From contig LR990046.1 of the NCBI GenBank assembly GCA_905147135.1, positions 19,560,501-19,624,500 on the forward strand: 64,000 nt of DNA. The letters are read 5' to 3'. Numbering within the stretch: position 1 is the stretch's first letter; each line of letters starts with the position of its first letter. The notes beneath the pieces were generated by a model, which saw only the letters and a program-made list of their open reading frames with translations, did not search any database and was not told where the DNA came from. The position numbers and the translations under genes were made by a program. Positions 25,801 through 31,743 of the stretch are shown one piece after another. This DNA is from Blastobasis lacticolella. Its lineage: Eukaryota > Arthropoda > Insecta > Lepidoptera > Blastobasidae.

Positions 25801-28319
25801 CTGCCGGACACCACACGGCTAATACATGATACATAATACATGATAAATGTATGTTTTTGTATATACTAGTCGGCGGATAACAATGCACGTCCGCATTGAT
25901 TCGGGTTCGTAGAGCATCATGTCGACCCGTAACAGAAATTAAAATTCATCATTTCCATTTCTGTCTGGTAAGAAATCAAACTCGGGACCTCTGTGTGGCA
26001 GGCGAACGTGTGGTTAACGAACTGAACTATTCAGGTCATCAACTATTATATTATACTTGTTACAATATTCTCAAATATACCGTTGGAAATTGGGTCAACA
26101 CCTAAAACGAGCTTGCTTCAGACACTATAAGGCATCGTCATAAATCATACGTTCACAAGTGACAAGTTAATTTATCAGTACTTGTACCCATCTTGAGAAA
26201 GCAGGGGATGACCAAGTGTGTGACCTGCTTTAGGAAATTGTTTGATATAGTTACGCGGTACGCCATTGTGGTATAAAAAAATAAAAAAATGGATAATGGA
26301 AAATAATATCAGTAGAAAGTTTTAAAGCGATACGATAAGTAAATAATAAAAATATACCGGCGAAATATCTTTGCCCAGCAGTGAGATAACTCCTTTCATT
26401 ATTGTTTCATCATCGCCCTAAATTATTTTTTTGTAAACTTATTCAATGTACAGCCACACTTTTTTACTGTTTTATTTATGTATATAGATTATCAGGAATT
26501 AGGTATCCCCGAACAAGCAGTGGTAGGACTCTGTCAAGCCTGAGGAGTCCGCCTGGGTGAGTACCACCGCCTTATCTATTTCTGCCGCCAAGCAACAATG
26601 CTTGCATTGTTGTGTTCCGGGTTGAAGGATAAGGTAGACTGCGAAATAACAGGCATGAGGCATCTTAGTCCTCACAGTGACAACGCACCTGCGGTTCTGT
26701 ATTTTTGTTCCTGCAGCCTAAATGTAAGAATCGTAGATGTTATGGGCGACAGTTACCACTTACCATCAGGTGAGCTGTCTGCTAAAGTAGCATAAAATAG
26801 CGCATTACATCCTGTCCTCAGCCTGTCCTCCGGCAGCAACTCCTGTCGCATTCAACCTGCGCCTATACGGCCTTTCGCAGATAAACACTGCAGCTAGTCG
26901 CGGGGAATCTTAGACAGTCACGTGATTTAACTATTTAAGCAATGTGCTGTGATGTGTTATACAATAGATAGCTTTTAAAATCCAAACTAAATAGAAAACA
27001 ACCACAAACTAGGATTATATAACTTTTTCTTGACATAAAAACTGATTTGATTTATATCTTGAACGAAATAAAATGACATTCACATTTATTTACACACACA
27101 TATGAAACACTTACTCCTGATCTAAATATAGATAAAAAGTAAAACTTCATATTATATGCATAGAATAAGATTGGATATAATATATGGATAAAACTTTGGT
27201 AAAACTATTCCCTATCTATAACACCCCAAAATATAAATGACTCAAGTGGCTCAACAGACACAACTCCGGACTACACTACGTTTGTCGAGTCCTGTTCTTC
27301 ATTATATTATTAAAATATAACATAACGTCTATTTTTGTTTAACAGGAATGAAGCCACGCCTGAAGAACCACTACCGAGCGCACCAGCTATCAGTATGGCT
27401 GCGGCTGGTCCCTGAACTCCATCGCGCCGGAATGGACGACTTCGGCGCAAAGCACAATCTCTTCAAGAACCACAATGAGCAAGACCTATACGAGGGCATC
27501 GTTAGGCCCGACCCTTTGGCGAGGAGCACCACCGACACAGACCCTCGTCGGAACGGCTCCGTGTACTCCGACACAGCTCTGACTACGGTGGACACGATCC
27601 TCGCTACGTGCGGGACCTTGCTACCGGGAAGAGACCTGCAAACATTGAACTCGACTGAAAACACTTTAGCCAATTTAGAAGCGGCAGGCTATGCAGCGTA
27701 TTCTACCGCTCTGAGCGTCACTATAGCCATAGGTTGCTCACTGCTAATATTGAACGTTCTGATATTCGCCGGCGTCTACTACCAACGGGACAAATCTAGG
27801 TCGAGGGGCAAACAGCAGCGGTTCAACGAGAAGCACTTCGAAACGATATCGGGAAAACACTCGCATTACCATATGGACCCGACGCACGCGCCAAGTTTAG
27901 TAGTCGACGTCGAGAGACAGAACAGAAAGAAGCATCTGAACGAACCTCACGTTATGAGCGTGAACTTCAAAGGGCCGTTAGACGTTCCGAAGTCTCCACC
28001 GAGTCCGTCGATCAGTATCGACAACATGATGCTGCCAAGCAAGCTTGGGAGCAGGAATAGCAGTTTTCGGCTGCCGAACGTGAGTTACCCGCAGATGGGA
28101 GGGTATGCGACGATGCCGAAGAATTTGAACCAGTTTAATAATTCGCCGCCCTTACAGGACTTGAGGCAGGGGAAATTCCAGCCGCTGAACGGCGCGGCGG
28201 GGCAGGCGAGCCCGGGGCGGGATGAGGCGAGGGGGCCCCACGCCACCCTGCGGAGGGGCAAGCCCCCCCACCACCCCCCGCACCTCCCGCAAGCAGCCAT
28301 TGACGAAATGAGAGTGTGA
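1284..28319 (+). CDS. Nlg: Neuroligin-family synaptic adhesion protein, full spliced CDS (10 coding exons)
   Basis: Postsynaptic type I membrane protein of the neuroligin/cholinesterase-like adhesion family; known members bind presynaptic neurexins and recruit PDZ scaffolds. The CDS joins 1284-1897, 2747-2964, 5891-6040, 13126-13326, 14388-14883, 16318-16408, 18253-18447, 21634-21785, 23775-23893 and 27346-28319. Every junction is GT-AG and the phases agree, giving 1069 residues. Layout: hydrophobic signal core about 39-58; N/D/Y-rich extension 61-160; hydrolase fold about 162-772; Ser/Thr-rich stalk; transmembrane helix about 865-890; tail ending EMRV. Markers are [37 protein letters not shown] and KYLEIGMKPR. 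At the nucleophile elbow the motif reads GHGSG, with Gly377 where active esterases have Ser; the other triad positions, Glu536 and His661, are kept. Cys pairs 228/267 and 430/446 fit the family disulfides. There is an in-frame TGA at 1275 before the first Met. Which insect neuroligin paralogue this is cannot be settled here. Confidence 0.93.
1898..2746 (+). other. Intron 1
   Basis: AT-rich intron between donor GTGAGT and acceptor caacag. I recognise no repeat or gene in it. The open frame at 2218-2415 has low complexity and no recognisable motif. Confidence 0.8.
2747..2964 (+). CDS. Nlg: Neuroligin coding exon 2 (residues 205-277)
   Basis: Completes the split Arg codon (AG|G) and encodes [13 protein letters not shown], the ACPQKLPD stretch with Cys228, and [12 protein letters not shown] with Cys267. 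These two Cys correspond to the conserved first disulfide of the cholinesterase fold. NQS at 262-264 is a possible N-glycosylation site. The donor AAA|GTGAGT leaves one base. Confidence 0.93.
3213..3264 (-). repeat. DR-D tail fragment
   Basis: The plus strand reads tatggcagacaagccacctg then atggaaagtgg, the reverse complement of the 'ccatcaggtg ... ctgcc' tail seen in many other copies in this window. Confidence 0.6.
3665..3710. repeat. Perfect 16-bp inverted repeat (hairpin)
   Basis: Arms ACTCTTAGGTTGTGAA (3665-3680) and its exact complement (3695-3710) are separated by a 14-nt loop in intron 2. Confidence 0.8.
5611..5718 (-). repeat. SINE-B head fragment (tRNA-like)
   Basis: Contains 'ggggatcgaacttggtacc' followed by 'gccattagaccaccgatgct', the reverse complement of the tRNA-like head (B-box GGTTCGA) seen in fuller copies at 15877 and 32475. 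The body is missing. Confidence 0.65.
5891..6040 (+). CDS. Nlg: Neuroligin coding exon 3 (residues 278-327)
   Basis: Acceptor attgtttcag at 5890. Encodes [19 protein letters not shown] and [12 protein letters not shown], the beta-strand/oxyanion region of the hydrolase fold (active esterases have HGG where this protein has HGD). The phase is one base in and one base out, so on frame alone the exon could be skipped without disruption. Confidence 0.93.
6751..6790 (+). repeat. DR-D tail fragment
   Basis: Contains gtgaccacttcctatcaggt followed by gtatcgtctc, a diverged copy of the common tail. Confidence 0.45.
7087..7180 (+). repeat. Two consecutive DR-D tails
   Basis: Two tails in the same direction: 'ctttccatcaggtggaccgt' and 'atttccatcaggtgtgctat', each followed by a ctgc/cgtc segment. 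Confidence 0.5.
7640..7745 (+). repeat. DR-D tail copy
   Basis: Begins aaaggccggcaacacattcg and continues through 'gggttgatagacacccgtct' and 'ggtggtgat', the arrangement typical of this dispersed lepidopteran tail. Confidence 0.5.
7780..8190 (-). mobile_element. Degenerate LINE reverse-transcriptase C-terminal relic
   Basis: The minus strand contains [36 protein letters not shown] and [17 protein letters not shown], resembling the 'YGSE.W..qkkhe...AVEMR.LRS' region just downstream of the RT domain in lepidopteran non-LTR elements. It is interrupted and short, so this is a fossil antisense to the host gene. The family is not certain. Confidence 0.5.
10200..10300 (+). repeat. DR-G fragment
   Basis: Contains ttatctattgttgaaaactg and ttccgttgcgtagtttaaaa followed by gatcc...acatagat, matched at 43840-43935 (plus) and 60105-60245 (minus). 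Confidence 0.6.
11046..11150 (-). repeat. Antisense non-LTR retrotransposon 3' tail
   Basis: Starts gactttattgtataggacaa and runs into 'gccgccttatcgctaagagt' and 'ctcttccagac'. This resembles the reverse complement of the 3'UTR of a LINE family also seen at 40095-40360 and 59175-59325. Confidence 0.45.
11282..11777 (+). mobile_element. 5'-truncated RTE-like LINE 3' end with 11-bp TSD
   Basis: Encodes the C-terminal part of an endonuclease/reverse transcriptase: [59 protein letters not shown] and [16 protein letters not shown], ending [11 protein letters not shown] and stop. The frame is unbroken from the truncation point. It is flanked by AATCATTCATC at 11271-11281 and 11778-11788, a target-site duplication. 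It lies in sense orientation in neuroligin intron 3. The RTE-clade assignment is from motif memory. Confidence 0.85.
12635..13051. mobile_element. MITE-like element, copy 1 (417 bp)
   Basis: Ends are imperfect inverted repeats: CTGGGcttCGATTCTGGT on the left and, on the opposite strand, CTGGGtacCGATTCTGGT on the right. A second copy with the same ends and clearly similar interior is at 19655-20036. It codes for nothing. Against copy 2 it carries an extra stretch that forms the perfect hairpin at 12771-12815. Confidence 0.7.
12771..12815. repeat. Perfect 20-bp hairpin inside MITE copy 1
   Basis: CGTTTTCTGGTACTTTAGTT (12771-12790) and its exact complement (12796-12815) flank a 5-nt loop. The second MITE copy has only the left arm, so the right arm is a later local inverted duplication. 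Confidence 0.85.
13126..13326 (+). CDS. Nlg: Neuroligin coding exon 4 (residues 328-394)
   Basis: Encodes [60 protein letters not shown] and ISPTVMPG. This is the nucleophile elbow: active enzymes have GESAG, here GHGSG, so the catalytic Ser is Gly377 as in other neuroligins. NIT is a possible N-glycosylation site. The frame is phase 1 on both sides. Confidence 0.95.
13327..14387 (+). other. Intron 4
   Basis: No gene. At about 13375-13450 the sequence 'cccaagactgttcaaccagt ... ccccagc.aaa.accttagtt' is matched at 43995-44075, so it is a dispersed repeat of unknown kind. Nothing else is recognised. Confidence 0.6.
14388..14883 (+). CDS. Nlg: Neuroligin coding exon 5 (residues 395-559)
   Basis: Starts [20 protein letters not shown]. 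Contains Cys430 and Cys446 (second disulfide), the VDGVVI strand, and [10 protein letters not shown] with Glu536 at the position of the catalytic acid. It ends at PDKRDRMLR. The donor GAG|GTAAGC leaves two bases, completed by the next exon. Confidence 0.95.
15170..15285 (-). repeat. Degenerate DR-C copy
   Basis: 'tactgcaggacttgagccca', 'gtgagggagatcgcagt' and 'ggaaatgctgtttgacattt' line up with the antisense of DR-C, as in 25550-25820. Confidence 0.5.
15877..16190 (+). repeat. SINE-B copy (tRNA-headed)
   Basis: The tRNA-like head carries ggtaccgggttcgaacc-type B-box sequence (B box near 15926-15935). The body follows: 'ggaaaacatcgtgagggtaa', 'cattcaggtgactgaatttg', 'tgtaattatctgttctgcca', ending near 'gcgcgcgagaacacaaacgg'. 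The order matches 32475-32805. Confidence 0.75.
16318..16408 (+). CDS. Nlg: Neuroligin coding exon 6 (residues 560-590)
   Basis: Short 91-nt exon encoding [20 protein letters not shown] and [10 protein letters not shown], one of the most conserved stretches in insect neuroligins. Acceptor gtttcag at 16317; donor GAG|GTTTGT at 16409. The exon ends in phase 0. Confidence 0.93.
16409..18252 (+). other. Intron 6
   Basis: A diverged DR-D body sits at 16490-16745 and a bare DR-D tail-like 'ttccatcaggtgggaaa' near 17002. The remaining 1.2 kb is AT-rich with no recognisable gene. Confidence 0.65.
16490..16745 (+). repeat. DR-D body copy
   Basis: 'gcctggataggtactattgg', 'cttatctatttctgcc', 'gcatgagagacaacaactta' and 'gtccttatagtgacaaccct' parallel the better copy at 26505-26795. 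Confidence 0.6.
18253..18447 (+). CDS. Nlg: Neuroligin coding exon 7 (residues 591-655)
   Basis: Encodes [27 protein letters not shown], a Pro/Gly linker ([18 protein letters not shown]), then [19 protein letters not shown]. Phase 0 on both sides. FYVFDYQ corresponds to the strand preceding the catalytic-His loop. Confidence 0.95.
18597..18662 (+). mobile_element. RTE-like LINE 3' end fragment
   Basis: 'gaaggcctatgcccagcagt', 'gggcttcttgcggctgatat' and a tgatgataatgata tail match the end of the element at 11282-11777. Confidence 0.75.
19224..19273. repeat. Perfect 21-bp hairpin
   Basis: The left arm (19224-19244, starting GCGACAAATTTTTTATACTA) is exactly complementary to 19253-19273, with an 8-nt loop. 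Confidence 0.85.
19430..19650 (-). repeat. Minisatellite-like block related to the interior of the 58.8-kb element
   Basis: Repeats of 'cactagtttctaaagagaaa' type and 'cgtcgagatc ... actgtcgaacttaaaac'. The same segments occur on the opposite strand within 59040-59400. The block resumes at 20045-20075 after the MITE, so the MITE has inserted into it. Confidence 0.55.
19655..20036. mobile_element. MITE-like element, copy 2 (382 bp)
   Basis: Ends CAGGGcttCGATTCTGGTG and, on the other strand, CTGGGtagCGATTCTGGTG. The interior is similar to 12635-13051 throughout (shared 'gtcaaaggtcgaa.aatgatt' and 'agttatagtaacatcacagt'). No coding capacity. Confidence 0.7.
20393..20545 (+). repeat. Dispersed repeat of the 'cacgcaaaaactact ... 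gcgggcaaaagct' type (Helitron-like?)
   Basis: 'ctattataaatgcaaatgat', 'gctctttcacgcaaaaacta', 'ggacgaagtcgtgggcaaaa' and 'gcttatg' follow a widespread lepidopteran repeat whose intact copies end near CTAG, which suggests Helitron origin. That assignment is from memory and unproven. Confidence 0.5.
20558..21387 (+). repeat. Upstream unit of a tandem duplication of the intron 7 3' end
   Basis: After removing the RTE insertion (20663-21273) and one TSD copy, this unit parallels 21416-21625: 'taattaacacagctacacct', 'ttatagagtgccaaggtt', 'tcgtttgttgtctcatgtta', 'atctaacattgttgtgt'. It stops matching just where the downstream unit enters the acceptor, so no acceptor or exon is duplicated. Confidence 0.75.
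20663..21273 (-). mobile_element. Antisense RTE-like LINE 3' end with 8-bp TSD
   Basis: Reverse-strand relative of 11282-11777: catcat tail, then 'cccactgctgggcataggcc', '...gaggcctacccacgctg' and 'cgtcttgagacactgcggta'. Flanked by CCAAGGTT at 20655-20662 and 21274-21281. The downstream duplicate (around 21484) shows the empty site as a single copy. Several small differences break the reading frame. Confidence 0.82.
21416..21625 (+). repeat. Downstream unit of the intron 7 tandem duplication
   Basis: Runs up to the acceptor of exon 8. It contains the empty site gccaaggttccaagtgcg and the 'ctaaaattgttgtgt' segment directly before tattccag. Confidence 0.75.
21634..21785 (+). CDS. Nlg: Neuroligin coding exon 8 (residues 656-706)
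   Basis: Encodes [36 protein letters not shown] and [15 protein letters not shown]. His661 aligns with the catalytic His of cholinesterases, and NYT is a possible N-glycosylation site. The donor GG|GTAAGT leaves two bases. Confidence 0.95.
21925..21985. repeat. Hairpin with 26-bp arms
   Basis: Arms 21925-21950 and 21960-21985 (ttataatttagtca... / ...tgactaaattataa) match at 25 of 26 positions with a 9-nt loop. Confidence 0.85.
22765..23030 (-). repeat. DR-D full-length-type copy
   Basis: The reverse strand reads through 'cttatctatttctgcaggca', 'agcaacagtgcttgcattgt', 'gtgttcctctttgaaggaga', 'catgaggcatttcatcttag' and 'tcctcacagtgac', in the same order as 26505-26795. The open frames on both strands here (22699-23147) are repeat sequence, not genes. 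Confidence 0.7.
23510..23640 (+). repeat. DR-D tail copy
   Basis: 'gaggcgggcaacacattggt', 'ggtgttgctgatgtccatag', 'gcggcggtgactactatcca' and 'taggtagcccgg...gtctgccgt'. Confidence 0.65.
23775..23893 (+). CDS. Nlg: Neuroligin coding exon 9 (residues 706-745)
   Basis: Starts after ttgttaaag and completes GG|G, then encodes [39 protein letters not shown]. This is the C-terminal end of the hydrolase fold. Its last base G pairs with GA of the next exon. The polypyrimidine tract before the acceptor is weak, but phase and homology are decisive. Confidence 0.9.
24020..24165 (+). mobile_element. Degraded RTE-like LINE C-terminal end
   Basis: Translates as [12 protein letters not shown], then after a frame change [20 protein letters not shown] and YVLQW, followed by a (gat)n tail. 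This is the pattern RW.DDL ... GEAYVQQW of RTE-like 3' ends. Confidence 0.65.
24440..24600 (+). repeat. SINE-A 3' half
   Basis: 'aatttctgttacgggtatag', 'cagttatctaacatccatag', 'cacaagcattgattactttg' and 'gggctagatagcgatgtgtg' match the tail of 48862-49170 and 50838-51090. The tRNA-like head is missing. Confidence 0.65.
25300..25385 (+). repeat. DR-D tail copy
   Basis: 'ccttgctgatgtccataggc', 'ggcgtttaacactttccatc', 'aggtggcgcgcttgcctgtt' and 'tatctgtcgtattacataaa'. Confidence 0.65.
25550..25820 (-). repeat. DR-C, near full length
   Basis: A (cat)n tract, then 'cagcccgtaacagtccactg', 'caggacttagggcctctccc', 'aggcgggttggagatcgcag' and 'attctactctgccggacacc', ending acacggct. It is the reverse complement of 62998-63246. 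Confidence 0.75.
25900..26045 (-). repeat. SINE-A head and core
   Basis: 'gacccgtaacagaaattaaa', 'attcatcatttccatttctg', then an inverted tRNA-like head ('aatcaaactcgggacctctg', 'gtggcaggcgaacg', 'gaactattcaggtc'). Confidence 0.65.
26505..26795 (+). repeat. DR-D, near full length
   Basis: 'gtaccaccgccttatctatt', 'tctgccgccaagcaacaatg', 'gcatgaggcatcttagtcct', 'cacagtgacaacgcacctgc' and the tail 'ttaccatcaggtgagctgtc'. Reference copy for this family. Confidence 0.7.
27346..28319 (+). CDS. Nlg: Neuroligin coding exon 10 (residues 746-1069)
   Basis: Starts in the codon G|GA and encodes [40 protein letters not shown], a Ser/Thr-rich stalk with NGS and NST sites, one transmembrane helix (about residues 865-890, [20 protein letters not shown]) and a basic-start cytoplasmic tail. 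The tail has Pro-rich parts, an ATLRRG motif loosely like the gephyrin-binding YTLALRR of vertebrates (inference), and ends IDEMRV with stop TGA at 28317-28319. EMRV has Met at -2 where vertebrate TTRV has Thr, so it looks class II-like rather than class I for PDZ binding. GC content rises sharply over the last 130 bases. Confidence 0.95.
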
Positions 28320-28475
28320 CATTTAATCCCAACAGACTTTGCATTACGGGATTAAAAGTGTTCGCAGGATTTCAAACGTGTATGTGAGTGTAAATAGTCA
28401 GGTACGTGATTAAGCGGGTTATGGTACTGTTAGTTTTTTTTTAGAAAAGAAAATATTATGAAATAAAAATAAAAT
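28320..28475 (+). terminator. Nlg: Neuroligin 3'UTR with candidate poly(A) signal
   Basis: The first AATAAA after the stop is at 28462-28467, within aaataaaaataaaatg. Just after the stop, TTTAATCCC and GGGATTAAA (about 28322-28354) form a 9-bp stem. A longer 3'UTR using later AATAAA motifs is possible. Confidence 0.45.
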
Positions 28476-29046
28476 GTTATCGATTTTCCGAATCACTGGC
28501 ATATGATTATTATAAAATAAAAATCAATTGTACTATAAGATGTAGATATATTTTATTTTGCTCTCCTTCTAATACATAGATCACAATTATCTCACAATAT
28601 TGCCCAGGTATTTTTTTCAAAAATAATTTTTTTACTGAAAATACGAAAGACCAGAGCAGAGGGAAGCGAATCAGATTTATCATAATTTAATAATGAACAA
28701 ACTTCCCAAATGAAGTTTGAAGTTCTAACAAAAACAATTATTTCGGGAGCGACTCCTTGTTAATTCCGTGCAATATTTACACAATGTTAGAAAGACTGGA
28801 GATGATTTCATAACGTTTAAACAGAATGATTGAGTAATTAATTATGCATAACATTTCAGGCGAAGATGCTAAATAGCTACCCGAGTATTCATGTAACTGG
28901 ATCAAATATTAGGGGCCCTATTTTCAAACCACTCGTCTCAAGACGAATAGTTTTAAATTTTGACTTTCTGAAGAAACTCTGTATATTTTTATTACATTGG
29001 CAATAGTAAAAGCAAGCGGTTCAAAAATAAGGCAAATGGGCGTCAT
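28476..29046. other. Intergenic, nothing recognised
   Basis: AT-rich DNA without a supported gene or repeat; it may include extra 3'UTR. Confidence 0.5.
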
Positions 29047-29480
29047 CTATAAAAATTGAACCTATTGAATTTTTCATAGCGAAGATCGAAATTGATATAC
29101 TTATAGAAACCTTATAGACAGAAAAAGCCGGATAACCCTCGACCAAGTTCTAAACTACTGAACCGATTTTGAAACAAAGCTGAGCTATAAAAATTTAATC
29201 TATTGAATTTTTCATAGCGAAGATCGAAATTGATATACTTATAGAAACCTTATAGACAGAAAAAGCCGGATAACCCTCGACCAACTTCTAAACTACTGAT
29301 TCGATTTTGAAACAAAGCTGAGAACCATCTAGATTAAACTGGTTTTTAAATAGAAAAAAAACCGCATCCGAATCAGTCTATTCGTTCGGGAGTTACGATG
29401 CCACAGACAGATACACCAGATACACAAAGCGTTACAGATACACACGTTAAGCTCTTAACTCAAAAAATAATGCCCCAGTG
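29047..29480 (+). repeat. DR-F copy with an internal 138-bp tandem duplication
   Basis: Units 29047-29184 and 29185-29322 are near-identical ('ctataaaaatt', 'gaatttttcatagcgaagat', 'agaaaaagccggataaccct', 'tgaaacaaagctgag'). It then continues as a single copy through 'gcatccgaatcagtctattc', 'gttcgggagttacgatgcca' and 'cagacagatacacc'. The same order appears at 33790-34510. Confidence 0.75.
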
Positions 29481-30661
29481 ATATCTACAGAAGATAAAAT
29501 TAAAATCCAGATTCAAACCGACAAATTATTACAAAACAAACCTTAGAATATCTTGGAAACAAGTAGAAAAGGTCAATATGGTCATTGTTACCTTCATGTT
29601 TTTTTTAAGTATCAGATAGGCATGAACATATGCATTAGCGCCTCAACACGATTGCTAATTTAAGGATGACTGGATTGAATCTAAATTGAAAGTTTGACAC
29701 GTTATTGGTTTTTTGTTTTTGGTCCGTTGACATTCCATTGAACTGACATTGGACATTTGATAATCTAATTGTAGCTTGATTGTGCACTAAAACGGCAGTC
29801 TCTTGGCAACACCAACAACTATAACCGAGAATCAATTACGATTCCATTACGACTCTATAGATACAAGCAAAAAAATTGGAAACTTAGCTGCCTTCACGGC
29901 TGAGACTCGCTTATTTTTCTGCTTTGTAGATGCGAGTTATTTTATTTTATAATTAAGATCAACAGCTGTAGACTACGAATTAGAAATTAATACAATAAAA
30001 TACATAAAGCCAATTAGTGGTCTTCACAGCTAGAATACAAGTAAGGAAGCTTGTTTCACACTCACGTCGACAATGAGTAAGAGTAGTGTTTCCCAAGCAC
30101 GCCCCATACAAACTTAATCCGATCACACTTCCGATACCACACTACTAAAGCCAACGAAACTCTGCAGACCCGATCCAGAAACCAATATCTGTGTCCGTTC
30201 TAGCGGAATAGGTACCTTATTTGACTCAGGTTTTATTATTCGACCCAATCGTAATGGAGTTTTATTTGATTCTCAATTGAATATCAATAGCATATAAAAT
30301 AGTAAATATGCCTTTATTTACAACATAAAAATTACATACAAAGAACATGATTACATATTAAAACTACCTACCAATAAATAGGCTCTAAATTACTTAAATA
30401 AGACCTAAATTACGCATTTAAATTGTTGGACTTGTGCCCCAGGAGATGGGCGGACAAGTTTGTAAAGATCCGATACGTAAACCCCATGGACAAACAGGTA
30501 CAAAGTCGATCGGTGTGAAAGGCGTGAGGGTTCTACCGCCATCTCACCGGCGAAAGGTAGGTAAGTAATGATGCGAACGAAGATGGAACTGATGCTATTA
30601 TTTAAATTTAACCATAATGACATAGACTTGTATCAAAAATACCCTTTGACAATCTTGAATG
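29481..30661. other. Intergenic, no supported gene
   Basis: Nothing recognised except 'gttctaccgccatctcaccg' near 30530, a motif that recurs inverted near 33470, 53035 and 56570 and so belongs to an uncharacterised dispersed repeat. Confidence 0.5.
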
Positions 30662-30798
30662 TGCAGGTTCCATCACAATGCTTTCCCTTACCGTAAGAGC
30701 ATCGGTAAGCATTCAACTAACGCACATGACTCCTAAAACAGTCATTGATACATGGCCGTAGTAAGATTCGAACCCGGTACCTCGGCCACCCACGCTCC
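30662..30798 (-). repeat. SINE-B 5' part
   Basis: 'ttccatcacaatgctttccc', 'accgtaagagcatcggtaag', 'attgatacatggccgtagta' and 'agattcgaacccggtacctc', the inverted tRNA-like head. Confidence 0.7.
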
Positions 30799-30844
30799 TG
30801 GGTTCAGCACGACGATTCAGGCTAATATAAATATAAATAAATAA

Positions 30845-30930
30845 ATCGGAAGACAGACAGGCATCAGCTAGCTCTGATGGAAAGCTCACTAACACCACCA
30901 CCAGGCAATGCAGAGCACCGTCCATCACGT
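30845..30930 (-). repeat. DR-D-tail-like fragment
   Basis: 'gaagacagacaggcatcagc', 'tctgatggaaagctcactaa' and 'caccaccaccaggcaatgc' resemble the antisense tail. Confidence 0.4.
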
Positions 30931-31290
30931 TCTTTTAGGCTGTTATATAGGGAAATCCTCCTCTGGTGTAAACGCTCAAGTGAAGCCGCCACCACCGTAG
31001 GAAGAGTCCGGATGTGTATTTTTAACCATCACTCATTTATTTTTAACCGCCGATGAAAAAGGAGGGTTGTTATAAGTTCGTATTGTTTGTAATGTATCGG
31101 TGCCCGGTGTCTCGCCGGAGTGAGCGCTCGTGCACGCTGATCGATCTGCATGCGTAACCCCCAACCTGGATTAGCTCGCTTAATTTTCCTTTTACTTTTC
31201 ATTTGATTTTTGACGTTTGAAAAGAGATTTAATAACGTAATCCTATTTCAATAAATACTTGTTCCCTTTTCATTTGACTTTCGGTGTATC

Positions 31291-31400
31291 ACATTTTACG
31301 GATATGTTCCGGGCTTCCTACCGCGTACATTTGTTGACGAGTAGGGCTACTCGTCAACAAAGGTATGCGATAGGAAACCTGGAACATACCCTTAAAATGT
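31291..31400. repeat. 110-bp palindrome (54-bp arms)
   Basis: Arms 31291-31344 and 31347-31400 match at 47 of 54 positions with only GG between them. The innermost 15 bp (ttgttgacgagtag side) are perfect. Flanking SINE-B sequence starts at 31448. Confidence 0.85.
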
Positions 31401-31447
31401 GTATTAATAATCGCGATAGTTTAAAACATTATGTTATCGGTGTATCG

Positions 31448-31735
31448 CCTTGCCATGATCCAGAATTTGGTACATCAGCTAGATAATTGCAGTGGAGCGA
31501 CTGCTATCTGACCTCCGTGACCCTGTTAACAAGGGAACCTAACATGCTTGGAGAAGGTAACAAATTCGGTCGCCTGAATTCCCTTTTCCCACACCGTAAG
31601 AGCGTCGGTTAGTGTTCATCTAATGTAATAGCTTAGAAATAGGTAATTGGTACATGGCGGCACTAGGGATTCAACATGGTACATCGTTAACGAGTCGGAT
31701 CCGCTAGCCATTAGGCCACCTACGCTTTGTCCATG
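31448..31735 (-). repeat. SINE-B, near full length
   Basis: Inverted tail 'ttgccatgatccagaatttg', then 'ggagcgactgctatctgacc', 'tccgtgaccctgttaacaag' and the inverted head 'acgagtcggatccgctagcc', 'attaggccacctacgct'. Confidence 0.72.
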
Positions 31736-31743
31736 CGTATATA

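Larger units (their letters stand above)
23894..27345 (+). other. Intron 9 (3.5 kb)
   Basis: Contains an RTE-like end, two SINE-A pieces, a DR-D tail, a full antisense DR-C and a full sense DR-D, listed separately. Sections 24610-25290 and 26800-27340 show nothing recognisable. Confidence 0.7.

Noticed and set aside
31291..31400. Pre-miRNA interpretation of the palindromes (31291, 51269, 58040, 21925)
   Set aside because: Arms are longer and more perfect than typical pre-miRNAs and several derive from repeats. Without small-RNA data a miRNA call is not supportable.
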